Assembly: GCF_000003605.2 (NCBI RefSeq)
Contig: NW_003132362.1
Location: forward strand, 141,722-153,630
Source of the DNA: Saccoglossus kowalevskii
Lineage: Eukaryota > Hemichordata > Enteropneusta > Harrimaniidae
Direction: 5' to 3'
Length of the DNA stretch: 11,909 bases
Position numbers and translations under genes: made by a program
Part shown: one piece after another, positions 1 through 7,009 of the stretch
Numbering within the stretch: the first letter of the stretch is position 1
How the letters are laid out: every line of letters begins with the position of its first letter
Notes under the pieces: model-generated
Told to the model about the DNA's origin: nothing
Database searches by the model: none
What the model saw: only the letters and a program-made list of their open reading frames with translations

Positions 1-150
1 CAAGTGACTGTGCGTTCGACGTATTTAACAACGTCACAATGCATTTATTTATTTACTCGACATCACCATTATTTATTGTGTATGTACAATGTATATATTT
101 TGTGCAATTGTAAATAAAGACACAATACAATACTAATCGTGAATAAGTGA
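1..150 (+). other. Possible 3' UTR end of an upstream gene (partial)
   Basis: An AU-rich element of overlapping ATTTA pentamers lies at 43-55, and a canonical AATAAA signal at 113-118. Downstream, from about 165 to 205, the sequence becomes GT-rich (GTTGTGTTT, TTTTGTTTGTATG), as expected of a downstream polyadenylation element. Together these resemble the last bases of a + strand mRNA whose coding part would lie to the left of the window. No coding frame is visible, and in AT-rich DNA each element can occur by chance, so this is a weak call. Confidence 0.3.
113..118 (+). terminator. Candidate polyadenylation signal AATAAA
   Basis: This exact AATAAA sits between an AU-rich element at 43-55 and a GT-rich tract starting near 165. 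It would end a transcript entering from the left edge. It is supported only by motif order. Confidence 0.3.
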
Positions 151-247
151 CAAAGTGTTCTCATGCCGTTGTGTTTCAGACCACGCGTTTTGTTTGTATG
201 CGTGAGCTCATTAATATTCATGTATATATAATGAGCTGTTCGCGTTG

Positions 248-315
248 ACTTTATTTTCGCGCAAAATTGGTCTCCGCGAAAACAGCGAAAATAAAATCCC
301 CGCGAATATAAAGTA
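248..315. repeat. Short inverted repeat with CGCGAA motifs (possible MITE remnant)
   Basis: The arm ACTTTATTTTCGCG (248-261) pairs with CGCGAATATAAAGT (302-315), with 13 of 14 positions complementary. Between the arms are further CGCGAAAA and GCGAAAATAAAAT motifs, so the segment is dense in the same short word in both orientations. This looks like a small foldback repeat or the remnant of a non-autonomous DNA transposon. No clear target-site duplication is visible, and I cannot name a family. Confidence 0.45.
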
Positions 316-444
316 TATCACAGTATTATTCTGTGACAAAGCATTTTCATAAAAACCGCGGAATGTCCTAGTTCGAACGCACACGATTTGACGGGCGGTC
401 CCAATGAGCTGCAGAAAAACGCGACGAACAGTTTTTGATAATAA

Positions 445-573
445 AACACTGCAGATTATAAACATACACTCAGAATGATCACATGTATTATCATCTGATA
501 TTATATAACACTGCAGATTATAAACATACACCCAGAATGATCACATGTATTATCATCTGATATTATATAACAC
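445..573. repeat. 62-bp tandem duplication (two copies)
   Basis: Copy 1 is 445-506 and copy 2 is 507-568, followed by five more bases (AACAC) that begin a third copy. The two copies differ at a single base (ACACTCAG in the first, ACACCCAG in the second), so the duplication is recent or kept homogenised. Each copy contains ACTGCAGATTATAAACATAC and ends in an AT-rich stretch. No coding role is apparent; the open frame across it on the - strand shows no coding character. Confidence 0.9.
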
Positions 574-1266
574 ATTAAGTGTGTCGGATAACGAATAATT
601 TCAAGAGTGTGAAAACTGAAGAAAAAAAAGCTGACATGATAAGTCCCATTTCTGTTGAGACTGGCTTAATTTCACTGGTATAATTCTTGTTTTGATATGT
701 TATATATTTTCACTGATTGTTCATGAGTTACCATGCCAGCCATTCGCATTTCACCCATTTCGATGACCCCCCCCCTCTCTAGTTTAAAATAACAGAAATA
801 GATTCCAAGTGAAATAGAGTGCAGTACAATCATATCTAGGGGAGCATTGGTCAATTATACATAAACAACCGTTTGATGTGAACACTATGGGTACTGATGT
901 ATTGTGGTTCTCGTATACAAGTGATGCATCTTTGCTTATTGTATGACTTCAAGGAGGAGCGAAAAACATGACACAATACCGTGAATAGTTTACGAACCAA
1001 AACAGTCAGTGCATATGCGTATTTAACATTTCCTTGAACGAATAATTAGTTATTTACTACAATAACAATTTGTTTAGTTCACGATAAAACATAATCCAGT
1101 GTATTTTATCGACATTCAGTATCAAACATAAATTTTACGTCTAATCCTTGTTGTATCTTTAAGATCGGGCTTCGATTCTTACTGCCCCACGGCCACGTAA
1201 TGATGAATAATCTACGAGGAACGGCCGGAGACCACCCGCAATGTATTAACCATGTTTTGTTGTTAT
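574..1266. other. Non-coding stretch upstream of the bZIP gene
   Basis: AT-rich sequence with no recognisable gene. It contains a run of nine C followed by a CT tract near 767-780. A less AT-rich patch at about 1165-1235 has two ACGGCC words and could be promoter or 5' UTR of the downstream bZIP gene. I could not identify a TATA box or an exon-intron donor here with confidence. Confidence 0.5.
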
Positions 1267-1274
1267 TTACGTAA
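1267..1274. promoter_or_regulatory. Perfect D-box / E4BP4-type bZIP site TTACGTAA
   Basis: The palindrome TTACGTAA matches the E4BP4/NFIL3 and PAR-bZIP consensus TTA(T/C)GTAA exactly. It lies 97 bp upstream of the likely start codon of a gene that encodes a member of this same family, so direct autoregulation is a reasonable inference. It also lies upstream of both candidate splice acceptors (1302 and 1348), so it may be in a 5' intron or in a promoter. Confidence 0.55.
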
Positions 1275-1292
1275 TTGATTGTTTCTAATTGT

Positions 1293-1348
1293 TATTATTC
1301 AGCTTCTCCTAGTGCCTGTTTTAATTTGAAATATTATGTTTCTTACAG
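1293..1348 (+). other. Two candidate splice acceptors before the bZIP coding exon
   Basis: GTTATTATTCAG ends at 1302 and TATGTTTCTTACAG ends at 1348; both have the T-rich tract and terminal AG of a 3' splice site. TTCTAAT near 1283-1289 could serve as a branch point for the first. Use of either would place a non-coding first exon further upstream. This fits vertebrate NFIL3, where the whole coding sequence sits in one exon behind a 5' UTR intron. If the acceptor at 1348 is used, the upstream in-frame ATG at 1336 is removed and the start at 1372 becomes first. Confidence 0.5.
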
Positions 1349-1371
1349 TTTACAAGCTCACAGACGTCTCA

Positions 1372-2271
1372 ATGTTCCCAACGCTGAACCGATCAGAAAC
1401 AGTTGTTAACAACACTGGTTACGGTGATCTACCTGGTGAGATGGCATCAAGACCTGTCATACCTACCCCGATATACACACAGCGCATCACATCTACCACG
1501 AGGCTACCATTACCTTTTGAGGTTCCACCTGCATCATTGATAGGAAGTTTTGTGGTTCCGGATTATACGACGGTTCGTGAGAATCACCGGATTCCAACAG
1601 ATACCGCCCCTGTGATCGTGCCACAGTTCCGCGCATACGACGAAAAAGCCGCTACATTTAGGCTGAGACGCGCCCATGTACGACCCAAAACATTTCCCAT
1701 CACCCGAAAGCAGCGTGAATTTATTCCCGAAAAGGAGAAAGACGAGCAGTACTGGGAAAAGCGAAGAAAAAACAACGAGGCAGCTAAACGATCACGGGAA
1801 AGGAGGCGATTAAGCGACATTATGGTTGAGTGTAAGATGGCGCAGATGTCGGATGAGAACGATAGCATGAAAGCGCAATTACTCGCACTGCAGCATCAAA
1901 CTGCGCTTCTGTGTAACACGGATGAAACACGTCAAGCAAAAGCCCAATCCATGATGTATCTTAACCCTCTATACACCAATTATAACTCAACTAATCCCTT
2001 TCCAGTTCCTTACGGCATGTTTGGGCCGCCACAACCAACTTTTCCCCGCTTCACAAGCATTCCCCCAGGGTTCACAGAACACGCCGATCTCCTGAGACGT
2101 CACAACGCGCTTTCACAGCGGGCACAATATCACGAGAGATCATCTCGCCCTGAATACAGCACCAATGACGTCAAGCAGAGGGAATCTGACACAGAACGAA
2201 AAGACGATACAACTGATTGCACTTCGAGCGTAGCTTGCGCAACTCAGTCCGTGCATGGATACACTGAATGA
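1372..2271 (+). CDS. bZIP transcription factor, NFIL3/E4BP4-vrille family
   Basis: Encodes a nuclear DNA-binding protein of 299 residues. The family signature RKQREFIP (112-119) is followed by YW (127-128) and a basic region with the bZIP core N134-xx-AA-xx-SR (to R142), nearly identical to NFIL3 and vrille. The zipper follows directly, with Asn163 at the a-position shared with NFIL3, but the d positions read V152, M159, M166, L173, L180 rather than a run of leucines. The remainder is low complexity: a Thr/Pro-rich N terminus and a Tyr/Pro/Phe-rich stretch at about 197-235, then a charged Ser/Thr-rich tail. The family binds TTAYGTAA sites, usually as repressors in circadian, immune and developmental control. 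I prefer the start at 1372 because a good splice acceptor (ends 1348) separates it from the in-frame ATG at 1336, which would add 12 residues. The CDS is a single exon. Orthology among NFIL3-like paralogues cannot be settled by eye. Confidence 0.9.
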   Translation: MFPTLNRSETVVNNTGYGDLPGEMASRPVIPTPIYTQRITSTTRLPLPFEVPPASLIGSFVVPDYTTVRENHRIPTDTAPVIVPQFRAYDEKAATFRLRRAHVRPKTFPITRKQREFIPEKEKDEQYWEKRRKNNEAAKRSRERRRLSDIMVECKMAQMSDENDSMKAQLLALQHQTALLCNTDETRQAKAQSMMYLNPLYTNYNSTNPFPVPYGMFGPPQPTFPRFTSIPPGFTEHADLLRRHNALSQRAQYHERSSRPEYSTNDVKQRESDTERKDDTTDCTSSVACATQSVHGYTE

Positions 2272-2329
2272 AGAACTGGTTACCAAGGTTATTAATACAG
2301 ACGAATGGCAATTCTCTGTAACCACAAAT

Positions 2330-2413
2330 AATAAACAGCTGGTATTTAGCGAGATTCTACGACGAACCCGGTCTTCTCGTAGAGATAGTCATGCTGCTGT
2401 TTCGTCAAATAAA
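2330..2413 (+). terminator. Polyadenylation signals for the bZIP gene
   Basis: Exact AATAAA motifs occur at 2330-2335 and 2408-2413, 59 and 137 bases after the stop codon. A T-rich tract (CAATTTTTTAAC) follows the second one near 2420-2432. Either would give a short 3' UTR. A third AATAAA at 2694-2699 lies inside the MITE and is less likely to be the original signal. Confidence 0.55.
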
Positions 2414-2587
2414 ACTAGCTCAATTTTTTAACATCCCTGTATTATTTTATTTTAGTCAGCGTATACGAGTCACGTCATTTTAAGTTTAGTACAATTTTCG
2501 CCTCATTTTATTTATCATTTCTGTGGCATGCCAGTCATGTCAGTTTCCTTCATAAACATGAACACTCGATTTTAGTGTACGGCAAAC

Positions 2588-2782
2588 TACTGTAAAACAT
2601 GTTTAAATAGATACATAACATTTTAACGAAGTTTACTCCATGCATGAATTAAGAATCCTAATTTAGCTAAAGTGCCAACAATCTCATTGTGAAAATAAAT
2701 ACTTTATTTTAAATTAGCGAAATTATAGATTAGCTAAATTAGCTAAAATATCATGCTAGCTAAAAAGACATGTTTTACAGTA
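2588..2782. mobile_element. MITE-like element with 13-bp TIRs and TA target site
   Basis: CTGTAAAACATGT (2590-2602) is a perfect inverted match of ACATGTTTTACAG (2768-2780). Both ends are flanked by TA (2588-2589 and 2781-2782), giving a 191-bp element with a TA duplication, as expected of Tc1/mariner-type non-autonomous elements. The interior is AT-rich and coding-free, with repeated TTAGCTAA-type words near 2660-2670 and 2730-2765 that add further self-complementarity. It carries no transposase, so mobilisation would have to be in trans. The superfamily call is inferred from the TA duplication alone. Confidence 0.75.
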
Positions 2783-2970
2783 TTAACACACATTTAAAAA
2801 AGCGATGTTCGTCGCATCGCGAATGTGCGACATTTATGTTGATACACATTAATTTCCCCACAATTCAACGCGCTCTTTTAATGGAAATCACGAGTACGAA
2901 TTTTAACGTAGGCATGACGTGCACTAACTATCACCGGTAATATCTTCCAATCACCAAAGATAATACCTAA
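2783..2970. other. Short AT-rich spacer
   Basis: No gene or clear repeat is seen between the MITE and the TTAA-flanked element. Confidence 0.5.
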
Positions 2971-3074
2971 TTAAAGCTTGGTAACGTCTACTCGTTGGTC
3001 TGCGCAACAGTCACAATTTGTTTATATGAGACCATATCTCGCGCATGCGTAGCGCGACGACCACCAACCTTTAA
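2971..3074. mobile_element. TTAA-flanked foldback element, copy 1
   Basis: The segment begins TTAAAGCTTGGT (2971-2982) and ends ACCAACCTTTAA (3063-3074); the ends are inverted copies with one mismatch and both carry TTAA. Its right end (3052-3077) matches 8280-8305 in the second element at 24 of 26 positions. A second left-like arm, GTTGGTC, lies at 2994-3000. There is no coding capacity. TTAA flanks recall piggyBac-type insertion, but the terminal bases are not the usual CCC of that superfamily, so the family is open. Confidence 0.55.
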
Positions 3075-4348
3075 TACCAAATATCAGTATATTGTACTCA
3101 CTGTCTGGTGGCGGAGAAAATGAATTCGACACATAGATGGTTTATAGAATAAGAATAAAAATTAAAAATTACCTTTATATTTGCTTATTTCATGGTGAAA
3201 GTGTCACAGTCCATATAGACCCTACAACATTTGTGTCGTGTTGGTTTGTGTTTACCTATAATCGACACCTAAATGTCGACACTCGTGGAAAAAGTTATAT
3301 AAGATAGGTCATACAGGTTTAAAATCATAATCATAATTGTGAATAAAATAGGCATTAAATCAATTGGACGAAATTGTATCAGCTGGCATTTAAATAAAAT
3401 AATTATGGAAAAAATCAACTGTAAAAGAAACAAAAGAGAACCTTTCGTACTGCGAATGAGTGTGATTGTTCAAAATACAATAGAAAACCTTGGGCGAACT
3501 ACGATATCACGTCATTCAATATCAGCATGAAATTCGAACAGAGGTAGCGAGAAGTCGGCTGATACAGATTTCCTAAGACGACGCACAGTGTCGTTAGCGT
3601 TTTAGTTTCATCATGAATAACAAATGTTGAAGTATGTCACCCAGCTCAAAATGGGTGGAAATAAAACACACACTTCAAGTTTCTCAGAAACAGCCAGATT
3701 AGGTAGTAGTGTATAATTTATATTTGGTCTACAGGTCACTTGTGCATGTCAATCAAAAACGTTACAGCAGACGTGTTTGAAGTGCGCCACCACGCATCGC
3801 GTTTCAGATGGAAAATGGAGCGCAATCTGCAATTTTGAGGATAGCGTTTATATCGCAAAAAAGTTGCAAAAAATTATTCCTGGAAAATATTCATAACTTT
3901 TATGATAGGGCATTTTGGCTGAACGCAAATCTACCCACTATCTAAACAATCTAAAACGCAGTGTATGAGGGCGTACTTCAACTACGTATGTTAGACCATT
4001 TCGCGTCAGCCTTGTAATAGCGGTGTTCAAGTAATCATGATTTTTTTTATTTTGACAAAGTTGCGCACCGACGGGAGCCCACATTGTTATACTGTACCAA
4101 CTCAAGTCCCAACCCAACTTTTAACTTTGAATGAACTGTAAATGCTGCGTTCAATCAAAGAATCGAGAAAATACAATCGCAAAACGGTCGGAAATAAGTT
4201 TTCTTATCGAAATCTAGGGTAAGGGGCCAACTTGCGTGAATATAATAACAATAACAGCAAAAGAAGCTCTAGTAATAAAATGAAGTGACTTCAGAAGACT
4301 GAATGCTTTAGTTATAAACCGACGTTAGTTTACCGTTCATTTCCTACC
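3075..4348. other. Intergenic region without a supported gene
   Basis: AT-rich DNA with scattered stops in all frames. A small hairpin is present at 3638-3657 (CACCCA, 8-base loop, TGGGTG), followed by AATAAA. An open frame of 45 codons at 3808-3945 starts directly after a TTTCAG acceptor-like sequence but shows no recognisable domain. Nothing here can be assigned a function. Confidence 0.5.
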
Positions 4349-4528
4349 ATGACAAAAGCCGAAAACATGTTTTTTGAGCGGAGCGGATCGCCACTGGTGA
4401 CCTGTGGATCTGGACAATTATCAGTAAGACTCTTTAAAACTGGCTGCTTTTGCGAGAATATTAAAGGTAGAACGCTTGGTAATTCTGTGTGTTTTGTTTA
4501 CATCCATCATGATTCTGTAGGAGTTTGA
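4349..4528 (+). CDS. Weak candidate small ORF or first coding exon, 59 codons
   Basis: An ATG in good context (CTACCATGA) opens a 59-codon frame ending in TGA at 4526-4528. I do not recognise the product. The first 25 codons (MTKAENMFFERSGSPLVT at the start) look more coding-like than the surroundings and run up to a strong splice-donor sequence, GTAAGA, at 4424. A first coding exon of 4349-4423 is therefore an alternative to a stand-alone small protein. TTATAAACC, a TATA-like sequence, begins at about 4312. No signal peptide or membrane segment is evident. With no homology and a short length, chance is quite possible. Confidence 0.2.
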   Translation: MTKAENMFFERSGSPLVTCGSGQLSVRLFKTGCFCENIKGRTLGNSVCFVYIHHDSVGV

Positions 4529-4870
4529 GCTCACCAACATGTGTTTTTTCTGGTCATTACATACATGTGGTTTCACCAAATTGAAACAATAGTTTAATCA
4601 TTGAAATTCACCCAAACATTGTCGTTTGTGGAGTTCTAATTAGTGGTATGAGACCTGATCTAGTGCCTTACATTTTGAGAACGCCATTGAAGTCAATATC
4701 GGAAATTGTATGCTGCCCTCTACGACAGAGATTGAATATACTAGTAACTGATAAAATAAAGTAAGTAAGAGTTATCTGCCAAGCGAGTCGAAGTTCCCTG
4801 CACACAAAGCTCCTTTCGTAGTACTATTACTAGTCACTGTCCTTAGTGCCCATAACTTTCGAGGCTTAAA
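4529..4870. other. Intergenic spacer
   Basis: No gene or repeat is supported. An isolated donor-like GTAAGT occurs at 4761 but has no convincing exon in front of it. Confidence 0.4.
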
Positions 4871-4933
4871 CCAGCCCTGTGGGACTGGCCCCTGGGAGCC
4901 AACCCCCGGGACCCAGCCCCTGGGGCCAGCCAG
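4871..4933. repeat. GC-rich foldback island of CCAGCCC/GGGG words
   Basis: About 63 bases are almost entirely G and C in an otherwise AT-rich region. They comprise reiterated words such as CCAGCCCC, CCCCTGGG and CCCCCGGGA. CTGGCCCC (4885-4892) is a perfect inverted match of GGGGCCAG (4922-4929), so the island can fold. The edges with normal sequence are sharp. This looks like a local, imperfect, expanded repeat. A regulatory role is possible but unsupported. Confidence 0.6.
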
Positions 4934-6092
4934 AAACTAATTATGCTTCGACATCTATTCATCACCATTCCTTAGATACCATTGACAAATTAGTATACGA
5001 TGTGATAGTAATTTATTAAATAAGAAAGATAGAAAAACACATCTAATGTTCTCTTATATTACAATACATTCAAATTAGCAATATTTAATTAATTGTTTTA
5101 AACCAGCAATTGTGCGTTATGGGTTTGGATGGAGCGGCTAAAACATCACATATAGTTATGAGAATTCATACACTCATAAAACTGACAATTTGAGGTGCTT
5201 GGACACTCACTTATCAGTCTGGTTTAAAACCCAACCATATACTAGTACATGGTCAGATTTTACAGAAAAAGTGCCGTCTGTTGTCAGGAGAATAGACTAA
5301 CAACCAAAGTTTGGCACAATTGTAAAAAGTGGAAAATCAAAGTCTTCGTAATATATTTGTACACAGTAATGTCATAAATTCAGTATAAAAAATGTAGACG
5401 AATATATTAATACTGATTATACTCGAAAAATACTGCTGTCATAGGATTTGGTTTTCTCATAATCAAATTTGATATCGTCATTTTTGGAAGATAATAGATC
5501 ATTACGTGTTTGTGCGTTGTAAGCATTTGATAAACAAATATTCACATAAATGAATATCTCTTTAAAAATACGTAGTTATATAAATCATGCGGATTACACA
5601 ATATTTGTGCGTACTCAATATAAATAAATACAGTAACCATCGTCTTTTGTACTGATGGCCGAGGGTCACTCGTCAGGTCACTGGTACAATCTACGTTCAT
5701 GAAACAAAAATATGTGGGCGTCAGTTCTATAAATGTTGTGCGTATAACTGTTAAATTAATACAAACCATCAAACAAACAAAAACAATAAATTAAACAGCA
5801 CGATTTATCAAAGTGAGCGATGACATCAATATAGATCGTATTGGGTGGTTCAGTCAGTATTTGTCTGGCACAGATCTGGTCAAGTATGGGGATAACCAAA
5901 CTAAATTAAGGGTTGATCAATAGAAATTATGGGTGTGGAGGTAAACAAATTACTTCCTCCTTCATTTAGTTTCAAGCTATTTATTTAGAATAACGTTAAC
6001 AAACTTGTAAACAAACTTTTGATTCCCTAAATCATTTTTTATAAATATAATTTTTCTGTAATTTTTCCTGTGGTATTTTGTTTTCAGATCTA
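4934..6092. other. AT-rich intergenic region
   Basis: I see no gene, RNA gene or repeat array. The longest open frame (- strand, ending near 5542) has no coding features and lies in AT-rich DNA. TGTGGTATTTTGTTTTCAG at 6070-6087 resembles a + strand splice acceptor, but the minisatellite follows it directly and contains no usable exon. Confidence 0.5.
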
Positions 6093-6426
6093 CCCCGAAT
6101 TGTCCAATGGTCAACCTCAGTCTAAGTCCTCCCCAATTTTCTAATGGTCAACCCATTAGTCCCTCCATTGTCTAATGGCCAACCCCTCAGTCCCCCCCCC
6201 CATTGTCTAATGGTCAACTCATTAGGCCCCATCCCATTGTCTAATGTCAACATCGTTCTCAGTCCCCCTGGTCTTGTAATGGTTAACCCTTAGTCCCCCC
6301 TCATTATCTAATGGTTAACCCTTAGTCCCCCCTCATTATCTAATGGTTAACCCTTAGTCCCCCTCATTGTCTAATGGTTAACCTTATAGCTACCCTCTCC
6401 CCCATTGTCTAATAGTCAACAGTTAG
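6093..6426. repeat. C-rich minisatellite, about ten units of 31-37 bp
   Basis: The repeated core is CATTGTCTAATGGTCAACC followed by a CTTAGTCCCCC-type C-run. The left units are diverged and vary in length, including a run of ten C at 6192-6201. Units between about 6278 and 6372 are nearly identical with a 32-bp period, marking the most recent expansion. On the - strand the array presents repeated G-runs. It starts immediately beyond (in the - direction) the only canonical poly(A) signal of the ubiquitin-like gene. Confidence 0.9.
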
Positions 6427-6430
6427 TAGG

Positions 6431-6436
6431 TTTATT
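6431..6436 (-). terminator. Polyadenylation signal AATAAA for the ubiquitin-like gene
   Basis: TTTATT on the + strand gives AATAAA on the - strand, 574 bases beyond the stop codon of the ubiquitin-like gene. I found no other canonical AATAAA on that strand between it and the stop codon. The G-rich minisatellite immediately downstream on the - strand could act as a G-rich auxiliary element or pause site, which is inference. Confidence 0.45.
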
Positions 6437-6706
6437 ATTGCAATGTATGATGCAAGCTATACAGCATTACTCACACATTTGCAATTCCCACGTATACAGT
6501 TTAAACAATAATTGAATTTGTGCCAAGTTAGCAACACATAACATTCGAGGTCAGCCACGGAGCAAGGGCTCTGAATTAATAACTACATAACTACTAATAA
6601 ATAAATAAATTACTTGGCGTACTGAATTCAACTATGCATATATTATAATAATTAATTGAGTTATAAATTACTACGTCACGTATTCAGAAAATCCTGAGTA
6701 TGAAAG

Positions 6707-6749
6707 TGCGCATGCGCGCGGAATTGACAATCATAACAAAATCACGTGA
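6707..6749. promoter_or_regulatory. NRF1-like site and TCACGTGA E-box cluster
   Basis: TGCGCATGCGCG (6707-6718) matches the NRF1 consensus YGCGCAYGCGCR exactly. TCACGTGA (6742-6749) is a palindromic E-box of the USF/MITF/TFEB type. The two are 23 bp apart in AT-rich DNA. In the model used here they fall in the 3' UTR of the ubiquitin-like gene, so they may mark an unrelated promoter or be accidental. No good + strand coding exon follows. Confidence 0.3.
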
Positions 6750-7009
6750 CATAATAAATCATTAAACCAAGGCTATCTTGAAAAACTGGGTCGGGCCGTG
6801 ACCTTGTGTAGTAGTTCAAACCAGGCCTTCTTATTCCCGGCTTTGCAACATGGAATCATGGAATACTATTGTCGCTATTTAAAAACTAATCTGTCTATTG
6901 TTTGTTATTGCTTTTACAATCCAACAAGAAAATGAACTGAAAATTAACCCAATAAACAACTCCTCGCTTCGGTACATTGACAAATAAAAATATAATAAAG
7001 TATATCTGG

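Noticed and set aside
366-380. Possible tRNA B-box (GTTCGAAC)
   Set aside because: There is no A-box at the right spacing and no cloverleaf arms around it.
211-531. 106-residue open frame on the - strand
   Set aside because: It crosses the 62-bp tandem duplication and the CGCGAA repeat, has no recognisable domain and sits in low-complexity AT-rich DNA.
1584-1868. - strand open frame opposite the bZIP gene
   Set aside because: It is antisense to the conserved bZIP domain, so it is explained as a shadow.
2166-2173. TGACGTCA CRE site inside the bZIP coding sequence
   Set aside because: It lies in coding DNA near the 3' end of the CDS; most likely a codon coincidence.
3094-3115. Strong - strand donor-like sequence (GTGAGTAC) with upstream CCACCAG, resembling the 9185 donor context
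   Set aside because: No - strand coding exon or acceptor can be found to its left before the + strand bZIP gene; the similarity is too short to support homology.
3808-3945. 45-codon ORF starting directly after a TTTCAG acceptor-like sequence
   Set aside because: It is short, Lys/Phe/Asn-rich as expected of AT-rich DNA, and has no recognised domain or donor.
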